Assembly (NCBI GenBank): GCA_001872455.1
Contig: MNXJ01000070.1
Location: 1 to 57,836 of the forward strand
Length of the DNA stretch: 57,836 nucleotides
From: Anaerolineae bacterium CG2_30_57_67
GTDB taxonomy: Bacteria > Chloroflexota > Anaerolineae > Anaerolineales > Villigracilaceae
Direction of reading: 5' to 3'
Shown here: in pieces, positions 32,547-41,013 of the stretch
Position numbering within the stretch: position 1 is the first letter of the stretch
Layout of the letters: every line of letters starts with the position of its first letter
The notes under the pieces: generated by a model
Told to the model about the DNA's origin: nothing
Database searches by the model: none
The model's input: only the letters and a program-made list of their open reading frames with translations
Program-made: the position numbers and the translations under genes

Positions 32547-33506
32547 GTGACCACTATCGTTACCCTGATTGGCCTCGGCCAAATTGGCGCATCCATCGGC
32601 CTGGCGCTACGCCCCTACGCCGGGCGCATTCAGCGCCTCGGCCACGACAAAAACCCGGAAGTCTCGCAGTGGGCGCGTCAGTTGGGCGCGGTGGATAAGG
32701 TGGATTTCAACCTGCATCACGCCGTTGAACCGGCAGACCTGGTGATTTTGGCGCTGCCCGCGCATGAAATTTTGCCCACACTGGCGCAAATCGCCCCCGA
32801 CCTGCAAGCGGGTGCCGTCGTTTTGGAAACCTCCCCGCTGAAAACGCCGTTGCAGGCCCCGGCCCAGGAGATGATTCCGGCTGGGAGATATTTCCTCGGC
32901 CTGGTGCCCACCATCAGCCCGGCGCTGCTGACTGAACCCGGCCACGCTCCCCGCGCCGATTTTTTCTCCCACGCCACGCTGGGCATTGTCGCCCCGCAGG
33001 GCACGCCCACCGAGGCACTGAAACTCGTCACCGATCTGGCGCAACTGCTGCAGGCCGAGCCTTTCTTCCTCGAAGCCGCCGAAGCCGACAGCCTGATGGC
33101 CGCTGTCCATCTTTTGCCGCAGTTGATGGGCGTGGCACTGCTTAATCTCACCACGGGCCGCCCGGGCTGGAGCGAAGGCCGCCGTCTGGCTGGCAGACCC
33201 TACACCGGCGTCATCTCCGCCCCGCAGGAAACGCCCGAATCGCTGGCGGCGCTGGCGCGGCTCAACCGCGTTTCTGCACTGCGGGTGCTGGACGAGGCGC
33301 TGGTTGAATTGCAAAAACTACGGGCGGCAGTGGCCGCCGATGATGAAAATGAGTTGCTGGATATTTTGGCGGGCGCCAATCAGCAGGGTGAACGCTGGTT
33401 TCAAGAGCGTCAAACCGGTGACTGGCTGGCGGTGGAAATGGGGAAAAAATCTCTGCCCGAAACCCCCGGTTTCTTTGGCAATCTGTTTGGCAAACGAAAA
33501 AAATAA
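32547..33506 (+). CDS. Prephenate/arogenate dehydrogenase family protein
   Basis: This 319-residue protein starts at GTG after AAGGAG. It has an N-terminal Rossmann fold with LIGLGQIGASIGLAL (NAD(P) site), ETSPLKTPLQ (the SVK-like segment) and a helical C-terminal domain, as in TyrA. TyrA makes 4-hydroxyphenylpyruvate or tyrosine by oxidative decarboxylation. An aminotransferase lies two genes away. No ACT or mutase domain is fused. The usual catalytic His of TyrA (GHPMFG) is not obvious here (FLGLVPTISPALL), so it may be a divergent paralogue. Confidence 0.75.
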   Translation: MTTIVTLIGLGQIGASIGLALRPYAGRIQRLGHDKNPEVSQWARQLGAVDKVDFNLHHAVEPADLVILALPAHEILPTLAQIAPDLQAGAVVLETSPLKTPLQAPAQEMIPAGRYFLGLVPTISPALLTEPGHAPRADFFSHATLGIVAPQGTPTEALKLVTDLAQLLQAEPFFLEAAEADSLMAAVHLLPQLMGVALLNLTTGRPGWSEGRRLAGRPYTGVISAPQETPESLAALARLNRVSALRVLDEALVELQKLRAAVAADDENELLDILAGANQQGERWFQERQTGDWLAVEMGKKSLPETPGFFGNLFGKRKK

Positions 33507-33769
33507 TGGCGTTTTTTTGCTACATTCTGCGCTGCGCCGATGGGTCGTTTTACACCGGCTGGACGACTGACCCGCCGCGCCGCGAGCGTCAGCATAACGC
33601 CGGGCGGGGAGCGCGTTATACCCGCACTCACCGCCCGGTGAAATTGGTGTATGTGGAAGAAGTGGCCGATAAAAGCGCCGCGCTCAAGCGTGAGCGGGCC
33701 ATCAAGAACCTGTCGCACGCGCAAAAAGCGCGGCTGGCGGGCGAGGCAATCAGCCGTGCCGCTCCATGA
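33506..33769 (+). CDS. GIY-YIG nuclease family protein
   Basis: This 87-residue single-domain protein of the UPF0213/YhbQ type has CYILRCADGSFYTGWTTD (GIY-YIG core as YIL-YTG), RxxxHN, and KSAALKRERAIKNLS. It starts one nt into the previous stop (TAATG). Its 3' end overlaps the convergent aminotransferase by 20 nt. The function of these small proteins in vivo is unclear. Confidence 0.92.
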   Translation: MAFFCYILRCADGSFYTGWTTDPPRRERQHNAGRGARYTRTHRPVKLVYVEEVADKSAALKRERAIKNLSHAQKARLAGEAISRAAP

Positions 33770-34925
33770 ATTTTTCCATGCGGCGCAAGGCTTCTTCAAT
33801 TTTCTCGTACGAAGTGGCGTACGAACAGCGCACAAATCCCGCGCCGCCCGCGCCGAAGGCGCTGCCGGGCACCACGGCGACATGCTCCTCGGCCAGTAGT
33901 TTTTCGGCGAAGGTTTCATCGTCCATGCCGCTGGCCGCAATGTTGGGGAAAGCGTAAAAAGCGCCGCGCGGCTCGAAGGTTTTCAGCCCCAGTTGATTCA
34001 ATCCATTCACAATTAAGTGGCGGCGGCGGTCGTACTCGGCCACCATTTCGAGCACGTAGGAATCGCCCTTCAGGGCTTCGATGGCCGCGTCTTGGGCTGT
34101 CGTCGGCGCAGACATGATGGTGTATTGGTGAATGCGTACCAGCCCGGCGATAATTTCGGCGGGCGCGGCGGCGTACCCGATGCGCCAGCCGGTCATGGCG
34201 TGGCTTTTGGAGAATCCGCCCAGCAGCACGGTGCGCTGTTTGATGTCCTCGCCCAGGCTGGGAAAGCAGACGTGTTTGAAGCCATACACCAGCCGGTCAT
34301 AAATTTCATCCGAAACCACTATCAGGTCGTTTTCGATGGCGATTTTGGCAATTTCCAGCAGGGTTTCGCGCTCGGCGACGGCGCCGGTGGGGTTGCTGGG
34401 GTAGCCGATGAAAATGACTTTGGTGCGCGGCGTAATTGCCTTGCGAATATCCGCCGGGTCCACCTGAAAGTTATTTTCCATGCGCGTGGCAATTTCGACC
34501 GGCACGCCGCCTGCCAGGTAGACTTCGGCCTGGTAGGAGACGAAGCACGGCGTGGGAATAATCACCTCGTCGCCGGGGTCGAGCAGGGCGGTGAAGGTCA
34601 GGTAGAGGGCCTCGGATACGCCGACGGTGGCGATGATTTCGGTGGCGGCGTCATAACTCACGCCGTAGAGATTTTTCAGGTTGGCGGCCACCGCCTGGCG
34701 CAGTTCCAGCTTGCCAGCGTTGGAGGTGTAGTGCGTTTCACCCGCCTGCAGCGAGCGAATGCCCGCTTCGAGGATGGGCTTGGGGGTGGTGAAATCCGGT
34801 TCGCCGATGCCGAGGGAAATGACATCCTTCATGGTGGCGACGATATCAAAAAACTTGCGGATGCCGGATGGCTTGAGATTGGCAGCGCGTTGGGAAAGGT
34901 GATTTTTGACTGTGGTTGTTTGCAT
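33750..34925 (-). CDS. PLP-dependent aminotransferase, class I
   Basis: This 391-residue enzyme has NPTGAVAERETLLEIA, SDEIYDRLVYG, and the PLP-binding lysine in LGGFSKSHAMTGWRIGYAA, as in AspC/AlaA-like aminotransferases of fold type I. Which amino acid it uses cannot be told; proximity to the TyrA-like gene suggests an aromatic or branched amino acid. GGAGG 5 nt ahead decides the ATG at 34925 over an upstream ATG at 34979. Confidence 0.9.
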   Translation of the reverse strand: MQTTTVKNHLSQRAANLKPSGIRKFFDIVATMKDVISLGIGEPDFTTPKPILEAGIRSLQAGETHYTSNAGKLELRQAVAANLKNLYGVSYDAATEIIATVGVSEALYLTFTALLDPGDEVIIPTPCFVSYQAEVYLAGGVPVEIATRMENNFQVDPADIRKAITPRTKVIFIGYPSNPTGAVAERETLLEIAKIAIENDLIVVSDEIYDRLVYGFKHVCFPSLGEDIKQRTVLLGGFSKSHAMTGWRIGYAAAPAEIIAGLVRIHQYTIMSAPTTAQDAAIEALKGDSYVLEMVAEYDRRRHLIVNGLNQLGLKTFEPRGAFYAFPNIAASGMDDETFAEKLLAEEHVAVVPGSAFGAGGAGFVRCSYATSYEKIEEALRRMEKFMERHG

Positions 34926-34952
34926 GATTCCTCCGGGGAAATTTGGTTTTAT

Positions 34953-35150
34953 CTTTCTAACTGATGTTACGCGGTGCACCGTAGCGCGACATTTATGTCG
35001 CGCTGAAAATTGGCTTCAGCTAATTTTCAGACGCCTGAAGCCAATCAAACGACCCTGTGATAAAGAAAAATGTGCGTCTCCGATTTTCCCGGCATAACCG
35101 CGACATGAATGTCGCGCCACAGGGTTCTTGTTGCGTAACATCGGTTTCTA
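34953..35150. repeat. MITE-like inverted pair of dispersed repeats
   Basis: The left unit (34953-35032) and the right unit (about 35085-35150) are related inverted copies. Outer ends AACTGATGTTACGC and GCGTAACATCGGTT form imperfect terminal inverted repeats. Each half holds a GCGACAT palindrome (34985-35004 and 35099-35116) and the left half is followed by a TTGGCTTCAG/CTGAAGCCAA inverted repeat. The right end runs into the stop codon of the nucleotidyltransferase gene. No coding capacity. A related half is at 41-120. Confidence 0.7.
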
Positions 35151-36158
35151 AAAATGAATGCTGGAATTATCGCCGATGTTGAGCGTGGTGGTTTTGCCTT
35201 TGACGCGCGCCTGCCGTCCGATGAATGAACCTGTCAGCACGGCATCATCCACCACCGCGCCGTCGTCCAAGATACTTTCGCGCAGAATGCAGCCGTTTAC
35301 TTCGCATTCCGCGGCGATGGAGACGTGCGGCCCGATGACGGAATGTCCGACCCGCGCGCTGGGGTGGATGAAAACCGGCGGCACAATGCTGATGCCGGGG
35401 CGTTTTTCCGCTTCGGCAGAATTGTCGCGCCCGTGGTCGAGCATGTAGCGGTTGGTTTCCAGGGTCGATTCGATGGTGCCGGTATCCAGCCAGGTTTCTA
35501 CGCTTTGGATGCGCATCTGCGCGCCGTGTTCGAGCAGGATGTTGATGGCGTCGGCCAGGAAATATTCGCCTTTCAGTTGAATTCCGCGTTTGATTTGCTC
35601 ATCAATCGCGGCAATCAGCGTCTCGCCTTTTTTGAAGTAGTAACAGCCCACCAGCGCCAGGTTGTTTTCCATGGTTTGCGGTTTCTCAATCAGTCGGATG
35701 ATGTTGCCATCTTTGACTTCGGCCACGCCAAAGCGGCGCGGGTCGGGCACGGCTTTGACCCAGGCAACGCCGTCGGCGGGTTCGTTTTTCAGGAAAGAGA
35801 AATCGGTATTCAGCAGGGTGTCGGAAAAAACCATCAGGGTGGGGCCGGTGAGTTGATGGCGCGCCAGCCACATGGCGTGGCTTTGTCCCTTCATCTCCTC
35901 CTGCACCACAAAATGGGCTTTGATGTCCGGGTAATTTTTTTGCACATAAATCGGAATTTGTTCCCCCAAAAATGGGCCGATGATGAAGATGAATTCTGCT
36001 TTTTTGGGGTCCGGCAGGCTTTTGAACATGTCCATCAGGTGGTCGAAGGATGTTTTTCCGGCCACGCTGACCAGCGGTTTGGGTTTGCTCCAGGTGTGCG
36101 GGCGCATGCGCGTGCCCCACCCGGCCATCGGAATGATAACTTTCAGTGTTTGGGTCAT
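35148..36158 (-). CDS. Sugar-nucleotide (NDP-sugar) pyrophosphorylase
   Basis: This 336-residue nucleotidyltransferase has IIPMAGWGTRMRPHTWSKPKPLV at the N-terminus, the G-x-G-T-R-x-x-P-x-T...KPK signature, then GVAWVKAVPDPRRFGVAEV and a left-handed beta-helix-like C-terminal repeat (VFIHPSARVGHSVIGPHVSI). It forms activated sugars (glucose-1-P thymidylyl/uridylyl type) for wall or exopolysaccharide. The ATG at 36158 starts the conserved part. Its stop codon lies in the edge of the MITE-like element. Confidence 0.9.
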   Translation of the reverse strand: MTQTLKVIIPMAGWGTRMRPHTWSKPKPLVSVAGKTSFDHLMDMFKSLPDPKKAEFIFIIGPFLGEQIPIYVQKNYPDIKAHFVVQEEMKGQSHAMWLARHQLTGPTLMVFSDTLLNTDFSFLKNEPADGVAWVKAVPDPRRFGVAEVKDGNIIRLIEKPQTMENNLALVGCYYFKKGETLIAAIDEQIKRGIQLKGEYFLADAINILLEHGAQMRIQSVETWLDTGTIESTLETNRYMLDHGRDNSAEAEKRPGISIVPPVFIHPSARVGHSVIGPHVSIAAECEVNGCILRESILDDGAVVDDAVLTGSFIGRQARVKGKTTTLNIGDNSSIHF

Positions 36159-36159
36159 G

Positions 36160-36237
36160 GTTTCCTTAATCGGACAGGATGAAAGGGATGAATAGGATGG
36201 AAATAGGCAGGATGAAGGGGAGCAGTGGAATGGAAAG
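36160..36237. repeat. Imperfect GGATGAA-type repeats
   Basis: The gap between the nucleotidyltransferase and chromate transporter genes contains several degenerate copies of AGGATGAA/GGATGGAA (about 36172-36217). Such A/G-rich runs are low-complexity; no role is visible. Confidence 0.5.
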
Positions 36238-36834
36238 TTAGCGGTAGATGAAAAAGCCAAGCAGAGCGGCGGCGATAATTAAAAAAACCGGGTTGAGACT
36301 GGTCAGGGTCAGCGTGCCGAAAGCGACCAGCGCGATCAGGGCTTTATCCCAATTTTGGGCGAGCGCGCCGCCCCAGCCGAGTGTTGGGACGCTGAAAACG
36401 GTTTTTGCCATCTCGTAGGTGGTCCAGAGCAGCAGCCCAATCACTACCGGGCGCACGGCCTGCAACATGGCTTTGACGTTGGGGCTGTCTTTGACGCCGA
36501 AAAAGAAAACGACCATCACCAGCATTAGCAGGGTGGTCGGTAAAACCGTGCCGGTGACGGCGGCTACTGCGCCCGGCATTCCGGCCAATTTGTAGCCGAT
36601 GTAGGCCGAAACTTGCGGGGCGATTGGCCCGGGCAGGGCGTTGCCCACCGCCAGCGCGTCGGCAAATTCCTGGGTGGTGAGCCACGGCTGGGGCGTTGGG
36701 CTGCTGGGCGGAATCCACAGCGCGGCGGTGGTTTCACGCTGCATCAGCGCCATGGAGGCTGGGCCGCCGCCCCACGAAACCAGGGCGACGCGGGTGAAAA
36801 CGAGAAACAGGTCCCACAATAAATTCCAGTTCAT
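36238..36834 (-). CDS. Chromate transporter (half-size CHR)
   Basis: This 198-residue membrane protein of the CHR family has FLVFTRVALVSWGGGPASMALM and the family-typical NALPGPIAPQVSAYIGYKLAG with the PGP motif and an extended loop. It is the single-domain, short type, which usually works as a pair of homologous halves; no second half is adjacent, so it may homodimerise. Chromate export is known only for some members. Confidence 0.85.
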   Translation of the reverse strand: MNWNLLWDLFLVFTRVALVSWGGGPASMALMQRETTAALWIPPSSPTPQPWLTTQEFADALAVGNALPGPIAPQVSAYIGYKLAGMPGAVAAVTGTVLPTTLLMLVMVVFFFGVKDSPNVKAMLQAVRPVVIGLLLWTTYEMAKTVFSVPTLGWGGALAQNWDKALIALVAFGTLTLTSLNPVFLIIAAALLGFFIYR

Positions 36835-36860
36835 GATTTTATGAGTCCGTTTTGAGTGCC

Positions 36861-36897
36861 CAATTGCGGCGCGACTTGAAAGTCGCGTTACGCAATG
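36861..36897. repeat. Palindrome abutting the pcrA stop codon
   Basis: ATTGCG and CGCAAT arms surround CGCGACTT-GA-AAGTCGCG (36870-36887). The right arm runs over the pcrA TAA (36888-36890), so the repeat forms part of the last codons. It can act as a 3' end hairpin for pcrA. Confidence 0.8.
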
Positions 36898-39068
36898 ATT
36901 TTTAATTTTGCCAAACTGGCAGCCAGGCGTTTGAAGCCGACGCTTTCAAAAGAAACATCCACAATTTCGTCATCGCTCTGGATGCGGCTTTCCAGCACGA
37001 CGCCCTCGTTCCAAACCGGATGGCTGACGCGCATTCCGGGGCGGAATTGGGCGCTGAGGATGGGCGCCGGGCGGCTGGGAGCGGGCAAACTCCAGGTGGA
37101 GGCGGCCTGCGGGCGGAATCCGCTGCGCGCGGCGGGGCGTCCGCCGCGGCTTTTTCCGCTCAACAATTCGGTGGGGATGTCGCGCAGGAAACGCGATTCG
37201 ATGGTGTCTTCGGTGTAGCCGTGTCCGCCGCGGCGCATGGCGCGCGTCAGATACAGCCGTTCTTTGGCGCGGGTAATGCCGACGTAGAACAGGCGGCGTT
37301 CTTCCTCCATTTGGTCGGGTTCGTCAAAGGAACGGCTGTGCGGCAAAACGCCGTCATCCAGGCCGGTGATGAAGACGACGCCAAATTCCAGCCCTTTGGC
37401 GGCGTGCATCGTCAGCAGGGTCGGGACGTTGCCCTCGCTGAGGGTGTCCTGGTCGCTGACGAGCGCCACATTTTCCAAAAATTCAGAGAGGCTGCGCGTG
37501 CTGTATTCTTCGGCCAGGCGGCGCAGTTCCAGCAGGTTGCCGAGGCGTTCCTTGCCCTCGTCGGTGCCGTCGTCGAGGTGTTCCTTTAAGTTGACATCCT
37601 GCATGATGCGGTCGAAAAGTTCCGGCACGGTGGCCGTGCTCAGCAAACCGCGCCAGGCGGCCAGCGTTGCGCCGAAATCTGCCAGCGGGAGGACGGCCCG
37701 GTTGGTGAAGCGCGCCCAGTGCGGCGAATCGGAGCCGCGCGCCAAATCCAGCAAAATCTGGCCGGGGCTGGTTTTTGCGGCGCGCCCGGCTTCGTGCAGG
37801 GCCAGGATGGTTTTATCGCCAATGCCGCGCGGCGGAACGTTGATCACCCGGTCGAGCGAAATTTCGTCATCGGGGTTTTGCGCCAGGCGCAGGAAGGCAA
37901 TCATATCCTTCACTTCGCGGCGGCCATAGAAGCGCTGGGCGCCGACCAGCCGGTAGGGCAGGCGGGCGGCTAAAAAGGCTTCTTCCAGCAGGCGGCTTTG
38001 GGCGTTGGTGCGGTACATTACCGCGCAGTCGCCGGGCTGCGCCTGTTGGGTGGCGACCAGGTTGGCGATGGTGTCCACCACAAAACTGGCTTCGCCGTAA
38101 TCGTCGGCGGCTTCGTAGAAAATGGCTTTTTCGCCCTGTCCGCGCTCGGTGAAGAGTTCTTTTTTGCGCCGGTTGTGCGCCTTGTCAATCACGGCCATGG
38201 CGGCATCGAGAATTAATTGGCGCGAGCGGTAGTTTTGCTCCAGCAAAATGACCTGTGCACCGGGGAAATCCTGTTCAAAGCGTTTGACGTTGCGATAATC
38301 GGCGCCGCGCCAGGCGTAAACGCTCTGGTCGGGGTCGCCGACGACGAAAATATTGTTGTGGATGGAACTGAGCGCTTTGAGCAGGGTGTATTGCGCGATG
38401 TTGGTGTCCTGAAATTCATCCACCAGCACATGATGGAAGCGGCTGGCGTATTTTTCGCGCACGTCGGGGTTTTCCTGCATCAATTTGGTGGTCATCAGCA
38501 ACAGGTCATCAAAATCCACGCCGTTGGAATCTTGCAATAACTGCTGGTAACGTTCGTAAATGCGTTTGACGGCTTCGTCGCGGTAGGTGACCACCGGGAA
38601 ATTTTTGGGTTCAAGTAATTCGTTTTTGGCGTGGCTGATTGCGGCGTGGACGACGACCGGGCGATAGAGCTTGTCGCTGAGATTTAACTCCTTCAGGGCA
38701 GATTTCACCACGGAGAGTTGGTCGTCGCTGTCGAAGATGACGAAGTCGCTGGAGACGGGCAGGCGGTCGGCTTCGCGGCGCAGGATGCGGGCGCAGGTGG
38801 CGTGGAAAGTTCCCAGCAGCAGGCCGCGCGTCATTTCCTCGCCGAGCAGACTCTGTACGCGGTGTTCCATCTCTCGCGCGGCTTTGTTGGTGAAGGTGAC
38901 GGCCAGCATCTGATAGGGGCGGGCGCCCTCGTAACCAATCTGATAGGCGATGCGCTGGGTGAGCACGCGGGTTTTGCCAGAGCCGGGGCCGGCCAATACA
39001 AGAACCGGGCCGTCACCAGCGGTGACGGCGCTTTTTTGAGCGGGATTTAATTTTTTGAGAAAGTCCAT
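36888..39068 (-). CDS. pcrA: UvrD/PcrA-type DNA helicase
   Basis: This 726-residue superfamily 1 helicase has LAGPGSGKTRVLTQRIAYQIG (motif I), FQDTNIAQY (motif II), VGDPDQSVYAWRGADYRN (motif III) and LTMHAAKGLEFGVVFITG (motif V region) plus RRLFYVGITRAKERLYL (motif VI). It unwinds DNA in repair and replication. The C-terminus has a Tudor-like tail (GMRVSHPVWNEGVV) as in PcrA. Length agrees with the family. Confidence 0.96.
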   Translation of the reverse strand: MDFLKKLNPAQKSAVTAGDGPVLVLAGPGSGKTRVLTQRIAYQIGYEGARPYQMLAVTFTNKAAREMEHRVQSLLGEEMTRGLLLGTFHATCARILRREADRLPVSSDFVIFDSDDQLSVVKSALKELNLSDKLYRPVVVHAAISHAKNELLEPKNFPVVTYRDEAVKRIYERYQQLLQDSNGVDFDDLLLMTTKLMQENPDVREKYASRFHHVLVDEFQDTNIAQYTLLKALSSIHNNIFVVGDPDQSVYAWRGADYRNVKRFEQDFPGAQVILLEQNYRSRQLILDAAMAVIDKAHNRRKKELFTERGQGEKAIFYEAADDYGEASFVVDTIANLVATQQAQPGDCAVMYRTNAQSRLLEEAFLAARLPYRLVGAQRFYGRREVKDMIAFLRLAQNPDDEISLDRVINVPPRGIGDKTILALHEAGRAAKTSPGQILLDLARGSDSPHWARFTNRAVLPLADFGATLAAWRGLLSTATVPELFDRIMQDVNLKEHLDDGTDEGKERLGNLLELRRLAEEYSTRSLSEFLENVALVSDQDTLSEGNVPTLLTMHAAKGLEFGVVFITGLDDGVLPHSRSFDEPDQMEEERRLFYVGITRAKERLYLTRAMRRGGHGYTEDTIESRFLRDIPTELLSGKSRGGRPAARSGFRPQAASTWSLPAPSRPAPILSAQFRPGMRVSHPVWNEGVVLESRIQSDDEIVDVSFESVGFKRLAASLAKLKIIA

Positions 39069-39085
39069 GGTGAGGTGATTATAAC

Positions 39086-39120
39086 AAAGCAGGGGCGATG
39101 CAACGCATCGCCCCTGCTTT
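39086..39120 (-). terminator. mscL terminator
   Basis: A perfect 16-bp stem AAAGCAGGGGCGATGC with loop AAC lies 10 nt past the mscL stop on the minus strand, with A-rich upstream and T-rich downstream flanks (CTTTGTTATAAT). It is immediately upstream of pcrA, whose only -10-like TATAAT lies just after the hairpin, about 12 nt before the pcrA ATG. Confidence 0.8.
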
Positions 39121-39130
39121 GAAAATCAAC

Positions 39131-39577
39131 TTACAGTTGGGATGTGCAATGCGGGCAGCGAGTTGCCGCCAGGGGAATTTCTGTCGCGCAGTAGGGGCAG
39201 GCTTTGGTGGTCGGCTCTGCCGGAGCGGCGGCGGCTTCCTGTTTCTTCAGGCGATTCATGACCCGGATGACCAGAAAAATGGCAAAGGTGATGATCAGAA
39301 AATCAATGATGGCGCTCAGAAATGCGCCGTAGTTCCAGGTGATGGCCCCGGTGATGGCTTTGGCTTCCGTCAGCGGCATTCCGGCGGGAATTTCACCTTT
39401 AAGCACCACATACAGGTCAGTGAAATTAACTTTTCCGAGCAGCAGGCCGATGGGCGGCATCAAAATATCATTGACAAAGGACGTGACGATTTTCCCAAAA
39501 GCGCCGCCGATGACGACGCCCACTGCCAAATCAATCACGTTGCCGCGCATGGCGAAATCACGAAATTCTTTAAGCAT
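39131..39577 (-). CDS. mscL: Large-conductance mechanosensitive channel with zinc-ribbon tail
   Basis: This 148-residue protein has two membrane helices and the conserved N-terminal [31 protein letters not shown] of MscL. The gate segment is [15 protein letters not shown]. After TM2 and the cytoplasmic helix it carries [22 protein letters not shown], two CxxC pairs forming a zinc ribbon not found in standard MscL. It relieves osmotic shock. Ribosome site AGGAG before the ATG. Confidence 0.95.
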   Translation of the reverse strand: MLKEFRDFAMRGNVIDLAVGVVIGGAFGKIVTSFVNDILMPPIGLLLGKVNFTDLYVVLKGEIPAGMPLTEAKAITGAITWNYGAFLSAIIDFLIITFAIFLVIRVMNRLKKQEAAAAPAEPTTKACPYCATEIPLAATRCPHCTSQL

Positions 39578-39682
39578 GATGTTTCTCCTGATGGTAAGAT
39601 GCTCTATTCTATCTTTCTTGTTCGAGCATTGTCAACAGCGACACCCTGGCGATACCCGCATTTTTGCTATGCCCTGTAAAGC

Positions 39683-39808
39683 CAATACTGTTTAGTTAAC
39701 GTTGTCGGAGTCCAACGTCTTCCGACGTTGGACTCAAAGTCTGGTTTTGGAGTGCCTTATCTAAACAGTATTGCCTGTAAAGCGACATAAATGTCGCTTT
39801 ACAGGCAA
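39683..39808. repeat. Composite inverted-repeat element
   Basis: CAATACTGTTTAG (39683-39695) is inversely repeated at 39761-39773. Between them lies a perfect 12-bp hairpin GAGTCCAACGTC-TTCC-complement (39708-39735) related to the repeat inside the CDF gene. Adjoining on the right is a 38-nt palindrome (39771-39808) centred on GCGACAT-AA-ATGTCGC. The whole is a mosaic of two of the window's repeat families. Confidence 0.85.
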
Positions 39809-39934
39809 ATAACGTGAATGAGCAAATTCCACAAATTTTATTGGGGTTATTCGCGCCATTCGTCAATTCGCACTATTCGTGATAAAAAAAGCATCGTGAC
39901 TTTAAGGAATCCCTGATCACAAGTAGCAAGATGA

Positions 39935-39962
39935 TTGACGGAAATTTTAATTCAGGTATAAT
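39935..39962 (+). promoter_or_regulatory. Promoter of opp operon 1
   Basis: TTGACG (39935-39940) and TATAAT (39957-39962) are separated by 16 nt. The transcript would start near 39969, giving a leader of about 55 nt before the ATG of the first ATPase gene at 40024. Confidence 0.7.
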
Positions 39963-40023
39963 CCTTAAGCCCGATTTAATTTTCAAAGTTGCGGCAGAAA
40001 CCGACACAAAAAGGATAACGCGG

Positions 40024-41013
40024 ATGTCCGATTTGCTTCTTGATGTTCAAGGGCTCGAAACTCAGTTCCGCACCCCCGATGGCATTGTTCATGCCGTCAA
40101 TGGCGTTTCTTTTGGCCTGAAAGAAGGTGAAACGCTGGGGGTGGTGGGCGAGAGCGGTTGTGGCAAAAGTGTCACCATGCTTTCCGTTCTGCGCCTGATT
40201 GCTTCGCCTCCCGGTAAAGTTGTTGCGGGGAAAGCCTTTTATCGCGGGCAAGACCTCCTTCAAATGTCCGATGAAGAGATTCGCCATATTCGCGGTGCGC
40301 AAATGGCGATGATTTTCCAGGATCCGATGACTTCCCTCAATCCGGTCATGACCATTGGGCGGCAACTGATTGAGCCGCTCATGTTGCATTTGGGCATGAA
40401 CAAAGACCAGGCCAATGCCCGCGCCGCCGAGTTGTTGGAGATGGTTGGCATTCCTCATGCCAGCGAACGCCTCAGCGATTACCCGCATCAGTATTCCGGC
40501 GGCATGCGTCAGCGCGTGATGATTGCCATGGCGCTTTCCTGCAACCCGCAAATTCTCATCGCGGATGAACCGACGACCGCGCTGGATGTCACCATTCAGG
40601 CGCAAATCATTGAACTGGTCAAACGCCTGCGCGACGAACTTGGCATGGCGATTATTTGGATTACCCATGACCTGGGCATTGTCGCCGGGCTGGCTCAACG
40701 CGTTCTCGTCATGTACGGCGGCTTCATCATTGAAGAATCTCAAGTCATAGACCTGTATGCCAACCCCAGCCATCCTTACACCATTGGCCTGCTAGGAAGC
40801 CTGCCGCGCCTGGATGAAATTGAGCGTCAGCGCCTGTTCTCAATTGAAGGCATGCCGCCCGTTTTGTATAACAAGCCGACCGCCTGCCCATTTGCGCCGC
40901 GTTGTAAATGGGTAATGGATCGTTGCTGGCAGGAAAACCCGGCGCTGACAGAAGTCAGCCCGGAACATCGTGTCGCCTGCTGGGTGGACGTCAAAACCGG
41001 GAAGGCGCGCTAA
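40024..41013 (+). CDS. Oligopeptide ABC transporter ATPase (OppD/DppD-like)
   Basis: This 329-residue ATPase has Walker A GESGCGKS (42-49), signature YSGGMRQRV, Walker [13 protein letters not shown] and THDLGIVA. The C-terminal oligopeptide-type extension holds [14 protein letters not shown] and a late C, the cysteine pattern of DppD-type [4Fe-4S] tails. It powers import with the permeases at 44309 and 45386. Start at ATG 40024: an upstream open frame overlaps the promoter. The stop overlaps the next ATG (TAATG). Confidence 0.95.
   Translation: MSDLLLDVQGLETQFRTPDGIVHAVNGVSFGLKEGETLGVVGESGCGKSVTMLSVLRLIASPPGKVVAGKAFYRGQDLLQMSDEEIRHIRGAQMAMIFQDPMTSLNPVMTIGRQLIEPLMLHLGMNKDQANARAAELLEMVGIPHASERLSDYPHQYSGGMRQRVMIAMALSCNPQILIADEPTTALDVTIQAQIIELVKRLRDELGMAIIWITHDLGIVAGLAQRVLVMYGGFIIEESQVIDLYANPSHPYTIGLLGSLPRLDEIERQRLFSIEGMPPVLYNKPTACPFAPRCKWVMDRCWQENPALTEVSPEHRVACWVDVKTGKAR

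Larger units (their letters stand above)
39578..40023. other. Gene-free region with repeats and the opp operon 1 promoter
   Basis: This 446-nt gap holds an inverted-repeat element (39683-39808), a low-complexity stretch of ATTCG/ATTCGTG phrases (39845-39885), the promoter at 39935-39962 and the short leader of the first ABC gene. No RNA gene or coding frame with codon support was seen. Confidence 0.8.
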
